Shown piece by piece: positions 52,965 to 62,281 of a DNA stretch of 64,000 nt (positions are counted from its first letter, which is position 1; every line of letters starts with the position of its first letter). The position numbers and the translations under genes were made by a program. Origin of the DNA: CADEED01 sp963711635 (GTDB lineage Bacteria > Pseudomonadota > Gammaproteobacteria > Steroidobacterales > Steroidobacteraceae); assembly GCA_963711635.1 (NCBI GenBank), contig CAVQEZ010000005.1, positions 868,001 through 932,000 of the forward strand, given 5' to 3'. The notes beneath the pieces are model-generated. The model saw nothing but the letters and a program-made list of their open reading frames with translations. It did not search any database and was not told the DNA's origin.

Positions 52965-54532
52965 GCGCCGCCGACAGTCAAACATCGACGTCGCCGGCAT
53001 CCTCAAGCGCCTCGGCATCGATTCGATCAACGCCGGCGCCTGGTCGCGGCACGCTGGGCTGGTCCAAGGACATCGCCGGCAGCGCCGATCACCTCCGGCA
53101 ATCCGGCCACGGGCGAAACGCTCGCGCAGGTGCGCGCGCGCCACGGTCACCGACTACGAAGCGGTGATGCGCAGCGCGCGTCGAAGCCGCCGCCGCGTGG
53201 CGCACGCGTGCCCGCGCCGCGCCGCGGCGAGGCCATCCGCTTGTTAGGCGATGCGCTGCGCGACGCACAAGGAGGATCTCGGCGCGCTGGTCACGCTCGA
53301 GAACGGCAAGATCAAGGCCGAGGGCCTGGGCGAAGTGCAGGAGATGATCGACATCGCCGATTTCGCGGTCGGCCAGTCGCGCATGCTCTATGGCCTGACG
53401 ATGCATTCCGAGCGGCCGCAGCACCGCATGTACGAGCAGTGGCATCCGCTCGGCGTGGTCGGGAATCATCTCGGCGTTCAACTTCCCGGTGGCGGTGTGG
53501 GCGTGGAATGCCTTCCTCGCCGCCATCTGCGGCAATGCCTCGGTGTGGAAGCCCTCGCCCAAGACGCCGCTCACCGCGATCGCCGTCCAGCACATCTGCA
53601 ACAAGGTGATGCGCGACGCACAAGCTGCCGGCGATCTTCCAGTTGTTCATCGACGGCGGCACCGAGCTCGCGACGCGCTTCGTCGACGACCGGCGCGTGG
53701 CGCTGGTGTCGTTCACCGGCTCCACGGCCATCGGCCGCAACGTGGCCGAGCGCGTGGCGCGCCGGCTCGGCAAGGCGCTGCTGGAGCTCGGCGGCAACAA
53801 CGCCATCATCGTCGACGAGACCGCGGACCTGAAACTCGCCGTGCCGGCCATCGTGTTCGGCGCCGTGGGCACCGCCGGCCAGCGCTGCACGACCACGCGA
53901 CGCGTGCTGGTGCATCGCTCCAAGCTCGCCGAGCTCGAGAAGAAGCTCGCTCACGCCTATACGCAGGTGACGCATCGGCAACCCCATCGACCCGGCGACG
54001 CTCATGGGTCCGCTGATCGACAAGTGCGGCCGTGGAGCGCTACTCGCAGGCCATCGCGCAGGCCAAGGCCGCCGGCGGCAAGGTGATCGCCGGTGAGAAG
54101 GTGCTCGAGGGCAAAGGCAATTTCGTCGCGCCGACTATTGTCCTGGCGGAAAACGACTGGCCCATCGTGCAGCACGAAACCTTCGCGCCGGTGCTGTACC
54201 TGATCCCCTTCGACTCGCTCGAAGAAGCCATCGAGATGCAGAACGCCTCGGCGCATGGCCTGTCGTCGTCCATCTTCACCGACCGCCTGCAGCACGCCGA
54301 GGCATTCCTGTCGGCCGCGGGCAGCGACTGCGGCATCGCCAACGTGAACATCGGCACCTCCGGCGCGGAGATCGGCGGCGCGTTCGGCGGCGAGAAGGAC
54401 ACCGGCGGCGGTCGTGAATCGGGTTCGGATTCCTGGAAGGCCTACATGCGCCGCCAGACCAACACCATCAACTGGAGCCGCGAGCTGCCGCTGGCGCAGG
54501 GCATCACGTTCGAGATCAAGGAAGGCCCGTAA
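52961..54532 (+). CDS. ALDH7-type aldehyde dehydrogenase, probably aminoadipate semialdehyde dehydrogenase, many frameshifts
   Basis: Intended product of about 510 residues, with at least six frame breaks between 52,980 and 54,030 and an intact end. Pieces in order: DVAGILKRLGIDSINAGAW, GTLGWSKDIAGSA, NPATGETLAQVRA, EDLGALVTLENGKIKAEGLG, VAVWAWNAFLAAICGNASVW, ALVSFTGSTAIGRNVAERVA, KALLELGGNNAIIVDETADL (catalytic Glu), GTAGQRCTTTRRVLVHRSKL (catalytic Cys), VQHETFAPVLYLIPFDSLEE and SGAEIGGAFGGEKDTGGGRE. The NATTRR-like GQRCTTTRR and the GRESGSDSWKAYMRR end are typical of ALDH7. With the lysine 6-dehydrogenase-like gene it would convert lysine to 2-aminoadipate. Confidence 0.88.
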
Positions 54533-54594
54533 ATGGGGTCAGACCCCATTTCGCTAGCCTTCTTCTATGGAAGTGGGGGGTCTGACCCCATTTT
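54531..54594. repeat. REP-like palindrome pair between convergent genes
   Basis: A perfect 21-base palindrome at 54,531-54,551 has arms AAATGGGGTC and GACCCCATTT around one base. A second, inverted copy at 54,577-54,593 reads GGGGTCTGACCCCATTT. The two can also pair with each other over a 25-base loop. This GGGGTCAGACCCC word resembles REP/BIME elements scattered in many proteobacterial genomes. Here it lies at the 3' ends of the convergent ALDH and kinase genes, and so may act as a bidirectional terminator. The first copy begins inside the ALDH stop codon. Confidence 0.8.
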
Positions 54595-55959
54595 CAGCCG
54601 GCCGGGTAGTTTGAGGTCGAAGCGCGCGCCGCCGAGCGGCGACGCGTCGATCGCATCGTGCCGCCGTACAGCGCCACGGTGTCGTGCACCATCGCCAGGC
54701 CGATGCCATGGCCCGGCGTGGCCTCGTCGGCGCGCCCGCCGCGCACCAGCACGCGCGCGCGATCGGCTTCGGCGATGCCCGGGCCGTCGTCGTCGATCAC
54801 CAGGCGCAGCGCGTTGCGCGAGTCTGCCCTGTGTGTCGACGGTGGCCTCGATGCGCACGTGCGAGCGTCGCCCACTTGCAGGCGTTGTCGAGCAGGTTGC
54901 CGAGCAGCTCCATGAGGTCGGCGCGATCGCCGATGAACTGCGCCGCGGCATCCGCGGAATCTTCGAACAGCAGGTCCTTGTTCCGTAGACCTTCAGAGGG
55001 CCACGCGCAGCTCCGTGACGATCGGCGCGACGTTCACGGGCGCCTGGCCCAGCAGTACGCCGCCGCTTGCCGCGGCGCGCTTCATCTGGTGCTCGATGAT
55101 GCCGCGTCATGCGCTCGATCTCGCCATCGAGCGCGGACTCTGGCCGGCTGGCGCCGACGCCATGCAGCGACTGGCGCATGACGGCCAACGGAGTCTTCAG
55201 GCTGTGCGCGAGGTTGCCCAGCGTGTCGCGATAACGCTTGATGCGCGTGCGTTCCGACTCGAGCAGCGCATTGAGGTTGCCGGTGACGGCGCTCAATTCC
55301 TGCGGCCAGTGTTCGCTGAGCCGCTCGCGCCCGCCCGCTTCCACTTCCTTGATCTCGCGCACCAGCCGGCGCATGGGCTGCGACAGCCAGCGCAGGATCA
55401 GCATGAGAGTGAGCAGCAGCAGCAGCGCCACGCCGGAAAACCAGCCGACCAATTGCTGCCGGAAGCTCGCGATCTGCGCGCGATAGGTCTCGAGATTCGA
55501 CGCAACGCTGAAGGTGAAGCGCGCCGACTGACCGTGCAGGTTTTCCCAGACGATGCCGCGACTGGCCACCGCCAGCTCCACGTCGGTGCCGGCGATCTGG
55601 GTGAAAAGGAATTGCCGTTCGCCGCCCTCGAGCGGCGGACCGAACTGCACGTCGGTGCCGGTGGTGGACTGGGAACGCCAGATCGTCTCACCGCTGGCCG
55701 AACGGATCTCCGCATACAGGCCCGAGCCCGGAGTCTCGAAGCGCGTGTCGAGCAGCGCGGTGGGCGTCACCGATTCCGGTCCGTCCGGATCCGCCGCCGC
55801 GACCAGCGCGACCATCTGCGCGTCGAGCACTTCGCGCAGGCCGCGTTCGGCCGCGCGGCGAAACAGCATGTCGAGCAGGAAGATCGTGAGCGCAAAGAAA
55901 ACCACGATCACGCTGAACACGGCCAGCAGCAGGCGGCGTCTCAGCGAAGGCTGCGCCAA
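54565..55959 (-). CDS. PhoQ-like sensor histidine kinase, frameshifted in the catalytic domain
   Basis: About 464 residues. The start is a TTG at 55,959 before AQPSLRRRLLLAVFSVIVVF, the first membrane helix. The periplasmic sensor segment runs to about residue 165, then a second helix (GWFSGVALLLLLTLMLILRW), a HAMP domain and the H-box LGNLAHSLKTPLAVMRQSLH. After that, extra bases near 55,110, 54,985 and 54,880 scatter the rest: LMELLGNLLDNACKW-like N-box pieces, LVIDDDGPGIAEADRARVLV and HGIGLAMVHDTVALYGGTM. All catalytic boxes are present. The last codons (KMGSDPPLP) are encoded by the REP-like palindrome. It lies four bases after the response regulator and probably senses divalent cations or antimicrobial peptides, by analogy to PhoQ. 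Confidence 0.85.
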   Translation of the reverse strand: MAQPSLRRRLLLAVFSVIVVFFALTIFLLDMLFRRAAERGLREVLDAQMVALVAAADPDGPESVTPTALLDTRFETPGSGLYAEIRSASGETIWRSQSTTGTDVQFGPPLEGGERQFLFTQIAGTDVELAVASRGIVWENLHGQSARFTFSVASNLETYRAQIASFRQQLVGWFSGVALLLLLTLMLILRWLSQPMRRLVREIKEVEAGGRERLSEHWPQELSAVTGNLNALLESERTRIKRYRDTLGNLAHSLKTPLAVMRQSLHGVGASRPESALDGEIERMTRHHRAPDEARRGKRRRTAGPGARERRADRHGAARGPLKVYGTRTCCSKIPRMPRRSSSAIAPTSWSCSATCSTTPASGRRSHVRIEATVDTQGRLAQRAAPGDRRRRPGHRRSRSRARAGARRARRRGHAGPWHRPGDGARHRGAVRRHDAIDASPLGGARFDLKLPGRLKMGSDPPLP

Positions 55960-55963
55960 GCCG

Positions 55964-56665
55964 CTACGTGCCCTGGTTGGGCGCCATCTCTTTACGAGGG
56001 ATGGCGAAGCGATAGCCGCGGCCGCGCAAGGTCTCGATGGGACGCAGGCTCTCGTCGGGATCGAGCTTGCGACGCAGTCGACCGATGAACACCTCGATGA
56101 CGTTGCTGTCGCGCTCGTAGTCCTGGTCGTAGAGTCTTTCGGTGAGCTCGGTCTTCGAGATCACATCGCCGGCGCGCAGCATCATGTGTTCGAGGATGCG
56201 GTATTCGAAAGTGGTGAGCTCGATGGCCGCGTCGTTCAGCGACACCTGCTGGGCGCGTGTGTCGAGCCGGATGGGTCCGCACTCCAGGATCGGACTGGCC
56301 CAGCCGCCGGCACGCCGCATCAGCGCCTGCATGCGCGCCAGCACTTCTTCGAAGTGATAGGGCTTGGCCACGTAATCGTCGGCGCCGGCCTGCAGACCTT
56401 CGACCTTGTCCTGCCAGCGGTCGCGCGCCGTGAGAATCAGGATGGGAAACGTCTTGCCGCCGGTGCGCAGCTTGCGGATGAGCTCGAGCCCGGAAAGCTT
56501 CGGCAGCCCGAGGTCGATGACCGCGATATCGAGCGGGTATTCATTGCCTGCGAACAGGCCTTCCTCGCCGTCGGCAGCGACGTCGACCGTGAAGCCCTGC
56601 TTCACCAGCTGCTCGCGCAGCCCATCGCGCAATGCCGCTTCATCTTCCACGACCAGTGCACGCAT
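55964..56665 (-). CDS. PhoP-like OmpR-family response regulator
   Basis: 233 residues. The receiver domain has acidic residues in RALVVEDEAALRDGLREQLV, the phospho-acceptor Asp in IAVIDLGLPKLSGLELIRKL, Thr/Ser in PILILTARD and Lys in DDYVAKPYHFEEVLARMQAL. The winged-helix output domain ends with DSNVIEVFIGRLRRKLDPDE and ETLRGRGYRFAIPRK. The sequence is closest in pattern to PhoP/QseB. The frame is intact. It is transcribed with the PepSY gene upstream (four-base gap) and the kinase downstream. Confidence 0.93.
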   Translation of the reverse strand: MRALVVEDEAALRDGLREQLVKQGFTVDVAADGEEGLFAGNEYPLDIAVIDLGLPKLSGLELIRKLRTGGKTFPILILTARDRWQDKVEGLQAGADDYVAKPYHFEEVLARMQALMRRAGGWASPILECGPIRLDTRAQQVSLNDAAIELTTFEYRILEHMMLRAGDVISKTELTERLYDQDYERDSNVIEVFIGRLRRKLDPDESLRPIETLRGRGYRFAIPRKEMAPNQGT

Positions 56666-56669
56666 GCTG

Positions 56670-56987
56670 TTATCTCATCCTTCCCGTGGCGGCATCGATG
56701 CGGACCGTCATCACGCGTCCGTTTTCGGAGAGCAGCTTGAGCACGTAGACCTTGCGGCCGTCTTCGTCCTGCACGTCGGTCCGCACCACGCGCGCGCGAT
56801 ACTGCGCTTCGGCGCGGCGCACCGCCTCGTCGAGCGAGATGCCGTCATGGCGCGTGTCTTCGATGTAATGGGTTTCCAGGTTGCTGCCGCTGACCACGGC
56901 GCCCGGCATGCTGTGTGCCTGCGAGAACGAGCCGAGACCTGCCGCGATCAGTGCGGCGGGAACCAGCCCTTGGCGAATCTTCTTCAT
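56670..56987 (-). CDS. PepSY domain protein, exported
   Basis: 105 residues from the ATG at 56,987. A signal peptide (KKIRQGLVPAALIAAGLGSF..AHS) is followed by one PepSY unit: ISLDEAVRRAEAQYRARVVR, TDVQDEDGRKVYVLKLLSEN and GRVMTVRIDAATGRM. PepSY proteins in this position upstream of PhoPQ-like systems are small periplasmic proteins thought to modulate proteases or sensors. It is four bases from the response regulator and probably part of the signalling operon. Confidence 0.88.
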   Translation of the reverse strand: MKKIRQGLVPAALIAAGLGSFSQAHSMPGAVVSGSNLETHYIEDTRHDGISLDEAVRRAEAQYRARVVRTDVQDEDGRKVYVLKLLSENGRVMTVRIDAATGRMR

Positions 56988-57085
56988 GGCGGGCGCGAGT
57001 TTAACGCTTTGCGCCTGAAAGGTGATGTGGGCCGCCCACCTCAGATAAAGAAGGGCGGCCCACACCAGGACAAACAACTCGGTCA

Positions 57086-57723
57086 TCACTCCGCCGGGCT
57101 CACGTCGACGCGCACACGGATGCGCTCACCGGGGCGATACGGCAGCTGGGTGACCTGGCGGCGACCGTGATAAACATAAGTGACACGGTAGCCATCGATG
57201 CGCTCCTGGTATTCGTCGTGGTAGCGCGTCTCGCAGCGCTGCACCGTGTACGGCCGGGGAGCAGCCACGGCACCATATCGCCGCATGCCCTGCTGGTGTC
57301 CGATGCCCGCGCCGATCACGGCGCCCGCCGCGGTGGCGGCCTTGCGACCCTGGCCGTGGCCGATCTGGTTGCCGATGACGGCACCGATCGCGGCGCCGAG
57401 CAACGTGCTGCCGCCGACCCGTGCTCCGTGCGATCCCGCCCCATTCGGACGTGAAGAATAGCCGCCCTCGTCGTAGCGCGTTTCATCCCAGCACTCACGC
57501 TGCGGCGTGCTGACTCGCACCCGCGTGGTCAGCGGCTGGACGTCGACCACCTTGGCGTAGTCGTAGGCGCCGTTGCCGTCTTCGTAAGGGCGATCGTCAT
57601 AACGACCATCGCCATAGCGACCATCGTCGTAACGATCGTCATACGGGCAGGCAATGCTCCGGCGCTCGCCACGGTGAACGCGGCGGCCAGCAAACCCACC
57701 AGAACTTTCTTGCTGCTCGACAT
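57086..57723 (-). CDS. Glycine-zipper 2TM (17-kDa surface antigen-like) protein, one frameshift
   Basis: About 212 residues intended. The ATG at 57,723 begins a signal peptide (SSSKKVLVGLLAAAFTVASA). One missing base near 57,647 then shifts the frame into a Tyr/Asp-rich repeat (DDRYDDGRYGDGRYDDRPYE). The core is the glycine zipper GGSTLLGAAIGAVIGNQIGH and GAVIGAGIGHQQG, the signature of the Rickettsia 17-kDa antigen/OsmB-like family. The C-terminal domain reads TVQRCETRYHDEYQERIDGY and RVTYVYHGRRQVTQLPYRPG. It is an outer-membrane or periplasmic protein of unknown role. Confidence 0.83.
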
Positions 57724-57783
57724 ATAGCCTCCATCGGCCGCATCGCGACCTTGGGGGCAATCTACGCAGGGGTCGATGAATCG

Positions 57784-58605
57784 CTACTGAACGTTGGATT
57801 CGCTGTGTTTTTCGCTCTTTTTGACCTCGTTCCACAATGCGTCCCAGGTGGCGGCATCGAGTTGCGCGAGGTGCAGCGCGCGCTGCCGAGCCAGGCGTTC
57901 CATGGCGCGGAAGCGTCGCTCGAATTTCGCGTTGGCCTGTCGCAGGGCCTCTTCCGCATCCACTCCGAAATGCCGCGACCAGTTGGCGACCGCGAACATC
58001 AGGTCGCCGAGCTCGCCGGCGCGCTGCTCGGCAGTCGCGCGCAGGACTTCCTGCAGCTCCTCTTCGATCTTGGCGCGCACGCCCTGCTCGTCCGGCCAGT
58101 CGAAACCCACGCGTGCGGCACGTTTGCCCAGCTTGGCGGCGCGCGCCAGGGCCGGCAGCGCCAGCGGCACGTCGGCAAGCTCGCTGGGCGCATGGCCTGA
58201 TTGGCGCGCCGCGCGTTCGCGCGCCTTGTGTTCTTCCCAGGCGCGGTTCTGTTCGCCCACCGAACCGATCTCGACGTCGCCAAACACATGCGGATGGCGC
58301 GCGGTGAGCTTGTCGGAAATGGCATCGGCCACGCTGGCGAAGTCGAACCAGCCGCGCTCGCCACCCATCTGCGCGTGGAACACCACCTGGAACAGCAGGT
58401 CGCCGAGCTCGGACTCGATGTCCCTGGGCGCGCCGCGCGCGATGGCGTCCGCGACCTCGTAGGCTTCTTCGATGGTGTACGGCGCGATGCTGGCGAAATC
58501 CTGTTCGCGGTCCCAGGGACAGCCGCCCTGCGGGTCACGCAGGCGGCGCATGATTTCCAGCAGGCGCGCCAGCGAACGTTGCGAGCGGTCCGCGGGTTCG
58601 TTCAT
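57784..58605 (-). CDS. mazG: Nucleoside triphosphate pyrophosphohydrolase MazG
   Basis: 273 residues, the usual length for tandem-domain MazG. The first domain has GGCPWDREQDFASIAPYTIE and EEAYEVADAI with ESELGDLLFQVVFHAQM; the second has KIEEELQEVLRATAEQRAGE and LGDLMFAVANWSRHFGVDAE, which carries the main catalytic EExxE and ExxD motifs. It hydrolyses NTPs and dNTPs to monophosphates and pyrophosphate, and lowers ppGpp under starvation in E. coli. It overlaps the nudL stop by four bases. Confidence 0.95.
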   Translation of the reverse strand: MNEPADRSQRSLARLLEIMRRLRDPQGGCPWDREQDFASIAPYTIEEAYEVADAIARGAPRDIESELGDLLFQVVFHAQMGGERGWFDFASVADAISDKLTARHPHVFGDVEIGSVGEQNRAWEEHKARERAARQSGHAPSELADVPLALPALARAAKLGKRAARVGFDWPDEQGVRAKIEEELQEVLRATAEQRAGELGDLMFAVANWSRHFGVDAEEALRQANAKFERRFRAMERLARQRALHLAQLDAATWDALWNEVKKSEKHSESNVQ

Positions 58606-59252
58606 GGCCCGCCCTCACGCAGCATGCGAACGAAGGTGAGCAGCATCCCGGCCGTGGCGCCCCAGATGTTCTGCCCCTCCCAGGGAATGTCGTACAGCAA
58701 CAGGTCCTCGTCGCCGACGCGCCGCAGACTCGCCTTGTGGTTGGCGCTGTCGAGCACGTGATCCAGCGGCACCTCGAACACGCCCGCCACCTCGGCGGGG
58801 TTGAGCTCCAGCGAGAACGGCGGCGCCACCAGGCCCAGCACCGGCGTCACGCGAAAACCGCTGATCACCACGTGATCGGGTAGATAGCCGAACACCTGCA
58901 CGCGCCCGGGATCGAGGCCGATCTCCTCGCGCGCTTCGCGCAACGCCGCGCTGGAAACGTCGGCGTCGGTGGGGTCCACACGCCCGCCGGGAAACGCGAT
59001 CTGCGCCGCGTGCCGCGCCATTTGCGAGGAACGCTGCGTGAGCAGCACGGTGAGTCCCTGGGGCCTGTCCACCAGCGGCACCAGCACCGCCGCGGGCGCC
59101 GGGTCCTTGGGAAAATGCCGCACCAGTCGCTGGCTGCGCTCGGCGTCGATGCCCAGTACGCGCCAATCCGCGAGCTCATGTTGGGGTTGCGTCCCACCAA
59201 ACCGGCGCAGGATGCGCTCGCGCAGCTCGGTTTGCGCCGGCACTTCGCTCAA
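58602..59252 (-). CDS. CoA pyrophosphatase, Nudix hydrolase (NudL-like)
   Basis: 216 residues. The segment VLLTQRSSQMARHAAQIAFP followed by GGRVDPTDADVSSAALREAR and EEIGL combines the CoA-specific LLTxRxxxxxxHxGQIxFPGG motif with the Nudix box. Such enzymes cleave coenzyme A and its acyl esters to 3',5'-ADP and 4'-phosphopantetheine. It overlaps fumC upstream and mazG downstream by four bases each, making a three-gene unit. Confidence 0.9.
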   Translation of the reverse strand: MSEVPAQTELRERILRRFGGTQPQHELADWRVLGIDAERSQRLVRHFPKDPAPAAVLVPLVDRPQGLTVLLTQRSSQMARHAAQIAFPGGRVDPTDADVSSAALREAREEIGLDPGRVQVFGYLPDHVVISGFRVTPVLGLVAPPFSLELNPAEVAGVFEVPLDHVLDSANHKASLRRVGDEDLLLYDIPWEGQNIWGATAGMLLTFVRMLREGGP

Positions 59253-60661
59253 CCGCCGCCCCCGCCGCCGTGCAGGCCGCCATGCGTGAGCGCGCCCGGA
59301 TCGAGCAGGCGCCGCAGCTCTTCCCTGGAAAGTCCGGACATCTCCAGCGCCACGTCGAACACCGGGCGCCCTTCCGCATACGCGCGCTTGGCAATCGCCG
59401 CGGCGCGTTCATAGCCGATCACCGGATTGAGCGCGGTCGCGAGAATGGGATTGCGGGCCAGTGCATCGTCGAGTCGCGCGACATTGGGCTCGGCACCGGC
59501 CAGGCATCGCTCGGCCAGCGCGCGTGCGCCGTTGGCGAGCAACTGGATCCCGGCCAGCAGGTTGCTCGCGATCAGCGGCAACATCACGTTCAACTGGAAA
59601 TTGCCCGACTGGCCGGCGATGGCGATCGCGGCATCGAGACCCATGACCTGCGCGGCGATCATGGTCACGGCTTCAGGAATCACCGGATTCACCTTGCCGG
59701 GCATGATGCTGCTGCCCGGCTGCAATGCCGGCAGCTTGAGCTCGGCCAGCCCCGCCAGCGGGCCCGAGCCCATCCAGCGCAGATCGTTGCAGATCTTCAT
59801 CAGCGTCACGGCCAGGGTGCGCAGCTGTCCCGAGAGTTCCACGGCCGCATCCTGCGTGCCCTGCGCAGCGAAAAAGTTGGCGGCGGTATCGAAAGGCACC
59901 GAAGTCAGCCCGCGCAGCTCTTCGATGAAGGTGGCGGCGAATTTCTCGTGCGCATTGATACCGGTGCCGATGGCCGTGCCACCCTGCGCCAGTGCCAGCA
60001 GGCGCTTCTCGCTGTCGCGCAGTCGTTCCAGGGCCAGCTCGATCTGCGCGCGCCAGCCCGACACTTCCTGGCCCAGCGACAGCGGCGTCGCATCCATGAG
60101 GTGCGTGCGGCCGGTCTTGAGGATATTGGCCCAGGCGCGCTCCTTCTCCGCGAGCACGCCGCGCAGCGCGTCCAGCGCCGGCACCAGTTCGCGGCGCATG
60201 ACCAGCACCGCGCTCACATGGATCGCGCTCGGAATGCAGTCATTGCTGCTCTGGCACATGTTCACGTGATCGTTGGCGTGAACCGGTCTGCCAAGGGCGT
60301 TGCTTGCCAGGCGAGCGATCACCTCGTTGGCATTCATGTTGGTGCTGGTGCCGCTGCCGGTCTGGTAAACATCGAGCGGAAACTGTGCATCGTGCGCGCC
60401 GCGCGCCACGGCAAGCGCCGCCTCGCTGACCGCCGCGGCCACCTCCGCCGGCAGCAGTCCCAACCGGGAATTGGCGCGCGCCGCGGCCGCCTTGATCAGG
60501 GCCAGTGCGGCGATGAAATCCGCCGGCAGCGTCGTGCCGCTGAGCTGAAAGTTGCGCCGCGCGCGCTCGGTCTGCGCACCCCACAGCGCGCCGGCCGGCA
60601 CTTCGATCTCGCCGAAGCTGTCGTGCTCTTTGCGGCTGCCGTCATTGTCCTGCGATATCAT
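59249..60661 (-). CDS. fumC: Class II fumarate hydratase
   Basis: 470 residues from the ATG at 60,661. An open frame continues to 61,351, but that part is antisense to purB and not real. Family marks: DSFGEIEVPAGALWGAQTER, STNMNANEVIARLASNALG, HVNMCQSSNDCIPSAIHVSA, TGRTHLMDATPLSLGQEVSG and the signature GSSIMPGKVNPVIPEAVTMI. The protein ends in a Gly/His-rich tail (HGGLHGGGGGG), which is unusual. It interconverts fumarate and malate as an oxygen-stable, iron-free tetramer. It is divergent from purB, another fumarase-superfamily enzyme, across 42 bases. Confidence 0.95.
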   Translation of the reverse strand: MISQDNDGSRKEHDSFGEIEVPAGALWGAQTERARRNFQLSGTTLPADFIAALALIKAAAARANSRLGLLPAEVAAAVSEAALAVARGAHDAQFPLDVYQTGSGTSTNMNANEVIARLASNALGRPVHANDHVNMCQSSNDCIPSAIHVSAVLVMRRELVPALDALRGVLAEKERAWANILKTGRTHLMDATPLSLGQEVSGWRAQIELALERLRDSEKRLLALAQGGTAIGTGINAHEKFAATFIEELRGLTSVPFDTAANFFAAQGTQDAAVELSGQLRTLAVTLMKICNDLRWMGSGPLAGLAELKLPALQPGSSIMPGKVNPVIPEAVTMIAAQVMGLDAAIAIAGQSGNFQLNVMLPLIASNLLAGIQLLANGARALAERCLAGAEPNVARLDDALARNPILATALNPVIGYERAAAIAKRAYAEGRPVFDVALEMSGLSREELRRLLDPGALTHGGLHGGGGGG

Positions 60662-60703
60662 GCGCGGCCAGTCTAGCAGCAGTGATTTCGAGGCAGTTTC
60701 TTC

Positions 60704-62068
60704 ATGGACCCCGCAGCCCTTTCCGCGCTCTCCCCCATCGATGGACGATATCGCAAGGCTGCCGATGGGCTGCGTGCGGTGCTGTCGGAAAGTGGATTGA
60801 TCCGCGAGCGAATCCGCATCGAGGCCGCCTGGCTGCTGGGACTCGCCGAGTCCGTGCCCCAGCTGCTGGCGCAGCCGCTCACCGACCCGGTGCGCCAGCT
60901 GGCCGCCGGCCTGGCGCTGGAGCCGGGTGAAGAAGCGCCCGCCGCCGTCAAGGCCATCGAAGGCCGCATCAACCACGACGTCAAGGCGGTGGAATATTTC
61001 GTGCGCGAGAAGCTCGCGCAGAGCGGTGCCACGCCCGCCGTGCTCGAGCTGGTGCATTTCGGCTGCACCTCCGAGGACATCAACAACCTGGCGTATGCGC
61101 GCATGCTGCGCGCCGGGCGCACGCTGCTGTCCGCCGAGCTCGAGAAGCTCGTCGAACGCCTGCGGGGCTTCGCGCACGAACACGCCGCGCTGCCGATGCT
61201 GTCGCGCACGCACGGCCAGACGGCCAGTCCCACCACGCTCGGCAAGGAGTTCGCCAACGTGGTCGCGCGGCTGAAGCGCGCGCGCGCTCGTTTCGACGAG
61301 GTGGAGATCCTCGCCAAGTGGAACGGTGCCGTGGGCAACTACAACGCGCACGTGGCCGCGCTTCCCAGCGTCGACTGGCCGGCCGTGAGCCGCCGCTTCG
61401 TCGAATCACAGGGCTTCACCTGGAACGAATACTCGACGCAAATCGAGCCGCACGACTGGATCGGCGAATACTGCGACGCGCTGGCGGCGATCAACGTGAT
61501 CCTGGTCGATTTCGCGCGCGATGCCTGGGGCTACATCTCGCTCGGTTACCTGCGCCAGCGCGCCGTGGCCGGCGAAGTGGGCTCGTCCACGATGCCGCAC
61601 AAGGTCAACCCGATCGATTTCGAGAATGCCGAGGGCAATCTCGGCATCGCGAACGCCCTGCTGCATCATTTCGCCAGCAAACTACCCATCTCGCGCTGGC
61701 AGCGCGATCTCACCGATTCCACGGTGCTGCGCAACATCGGCGTGGCCCTGGCGCATTCGCTGGTGGCCTGGAACGCGCTGCAGCGCGGGCTGGGCAAGAT
61801 CGCGGCCGATCCGCGCACCATCGCTGCCGACATCGACGCGGCGCACGAAGTGCTGGGCGAGGCGCTGCAGACCGCGCTGCGCGCCGCCGGCGTGCCGAAC
61901 GGCTACGAGCTGCTCAAGGATTTCACGCGCGGCGCACAGGTCGACGCCGCCGGCCTCGCGGCCTTCATCGACAAACTACCGCTGCCGCCGGCCGATCGTG
62001 CGCGACTGCGCGCGCTGACGCCGGCGCAATACGTGGGCCTCGCGGCCAGCCTCGCACGGGCTATCTAG
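60704..62068 (+). CDS. purB: Adenylosuccinate lyase
   Basis: 454 residues, matching the gammaproteobacterial PurB size. It begins DPAALSALSPIDGRYRKAAD. Motifs are INHDVKAVEYFVREKL, FGCTSEDINNLAYARML, LSRTHGQTASPTTLGKEFAN (catalytic His) and the superfamily signature GSSTMPHKVNPIDFENAEGN (catalytic Ser loop). It cleaves SAICAR and adenylosuccinate, releasing fumarate, in purine synthesis. The adjoining fumC on the other strand would use that fumarate, and a shared promoter region of 42 bases may couple them. Confidence 0.96.
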   Translation: MDPAALSALSPIDGRYRKAADGLRAVLSESGLIRERIRIEAAWLLGLAESVPQLLAQPLTDPVRQLAAGLALEPGEEAPAAVKAIEGRINHDVKAVEYFVREKLAQSGATPAVLELVHFGCTSEDINNLAYARMLRAGRTLLSAELEKLVERLRGFAHEHAALPMLSRTHGQTASPTTLGKEFANVVARLKRARARFDEVEILAKWNGAVGNYNAHVAALPSVDWPAVSRRFVESQGFTWNEYSTQIEPHDWIGEYCDALAAINVILVDFARDAWGYISLGYLRQRAVAGEVGSSTMPHKVNPIDFENAEGNLGIANALLHHFASKLPISRWQRDLTDSTVLRNIGVALAHSLVAWNALQRGLGKIAADPRTIAADIDAAHEVLGEALQTALRAAGVPNGYELLKDFTRGAQVDAAGLAAFIDKLPLPPADRARLRALTPAQYVGLAASLARAI

Positions 62069-62281
62069 AGCCCTTGCCGACACTTACCGGTTTCCCCTGA
62101 TGCAGTGCGCCGAAACCCGCGCGTAAAGTGCGACCCAGCACACGTTTTTCGGGCGGTTGCGCTGCAAACCCGGTGAAAGCGTGACGCATTTGGCACTGCC
62201 ATTGGTCCTTGCCACCTAGGCTTTCGCGGGCAACAGGTCACACTGCCTTTGTCCATGAAGTCCGGGGAGTAGTCGTCACCC

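Noticed and set aside
60662..61351. N-terminal extension of fumarase to 700 residues
   Set aside because: The extra 230 codons are antisense to purB and unlike any fumarase; the ATG at 60,661 gives the normal protein.
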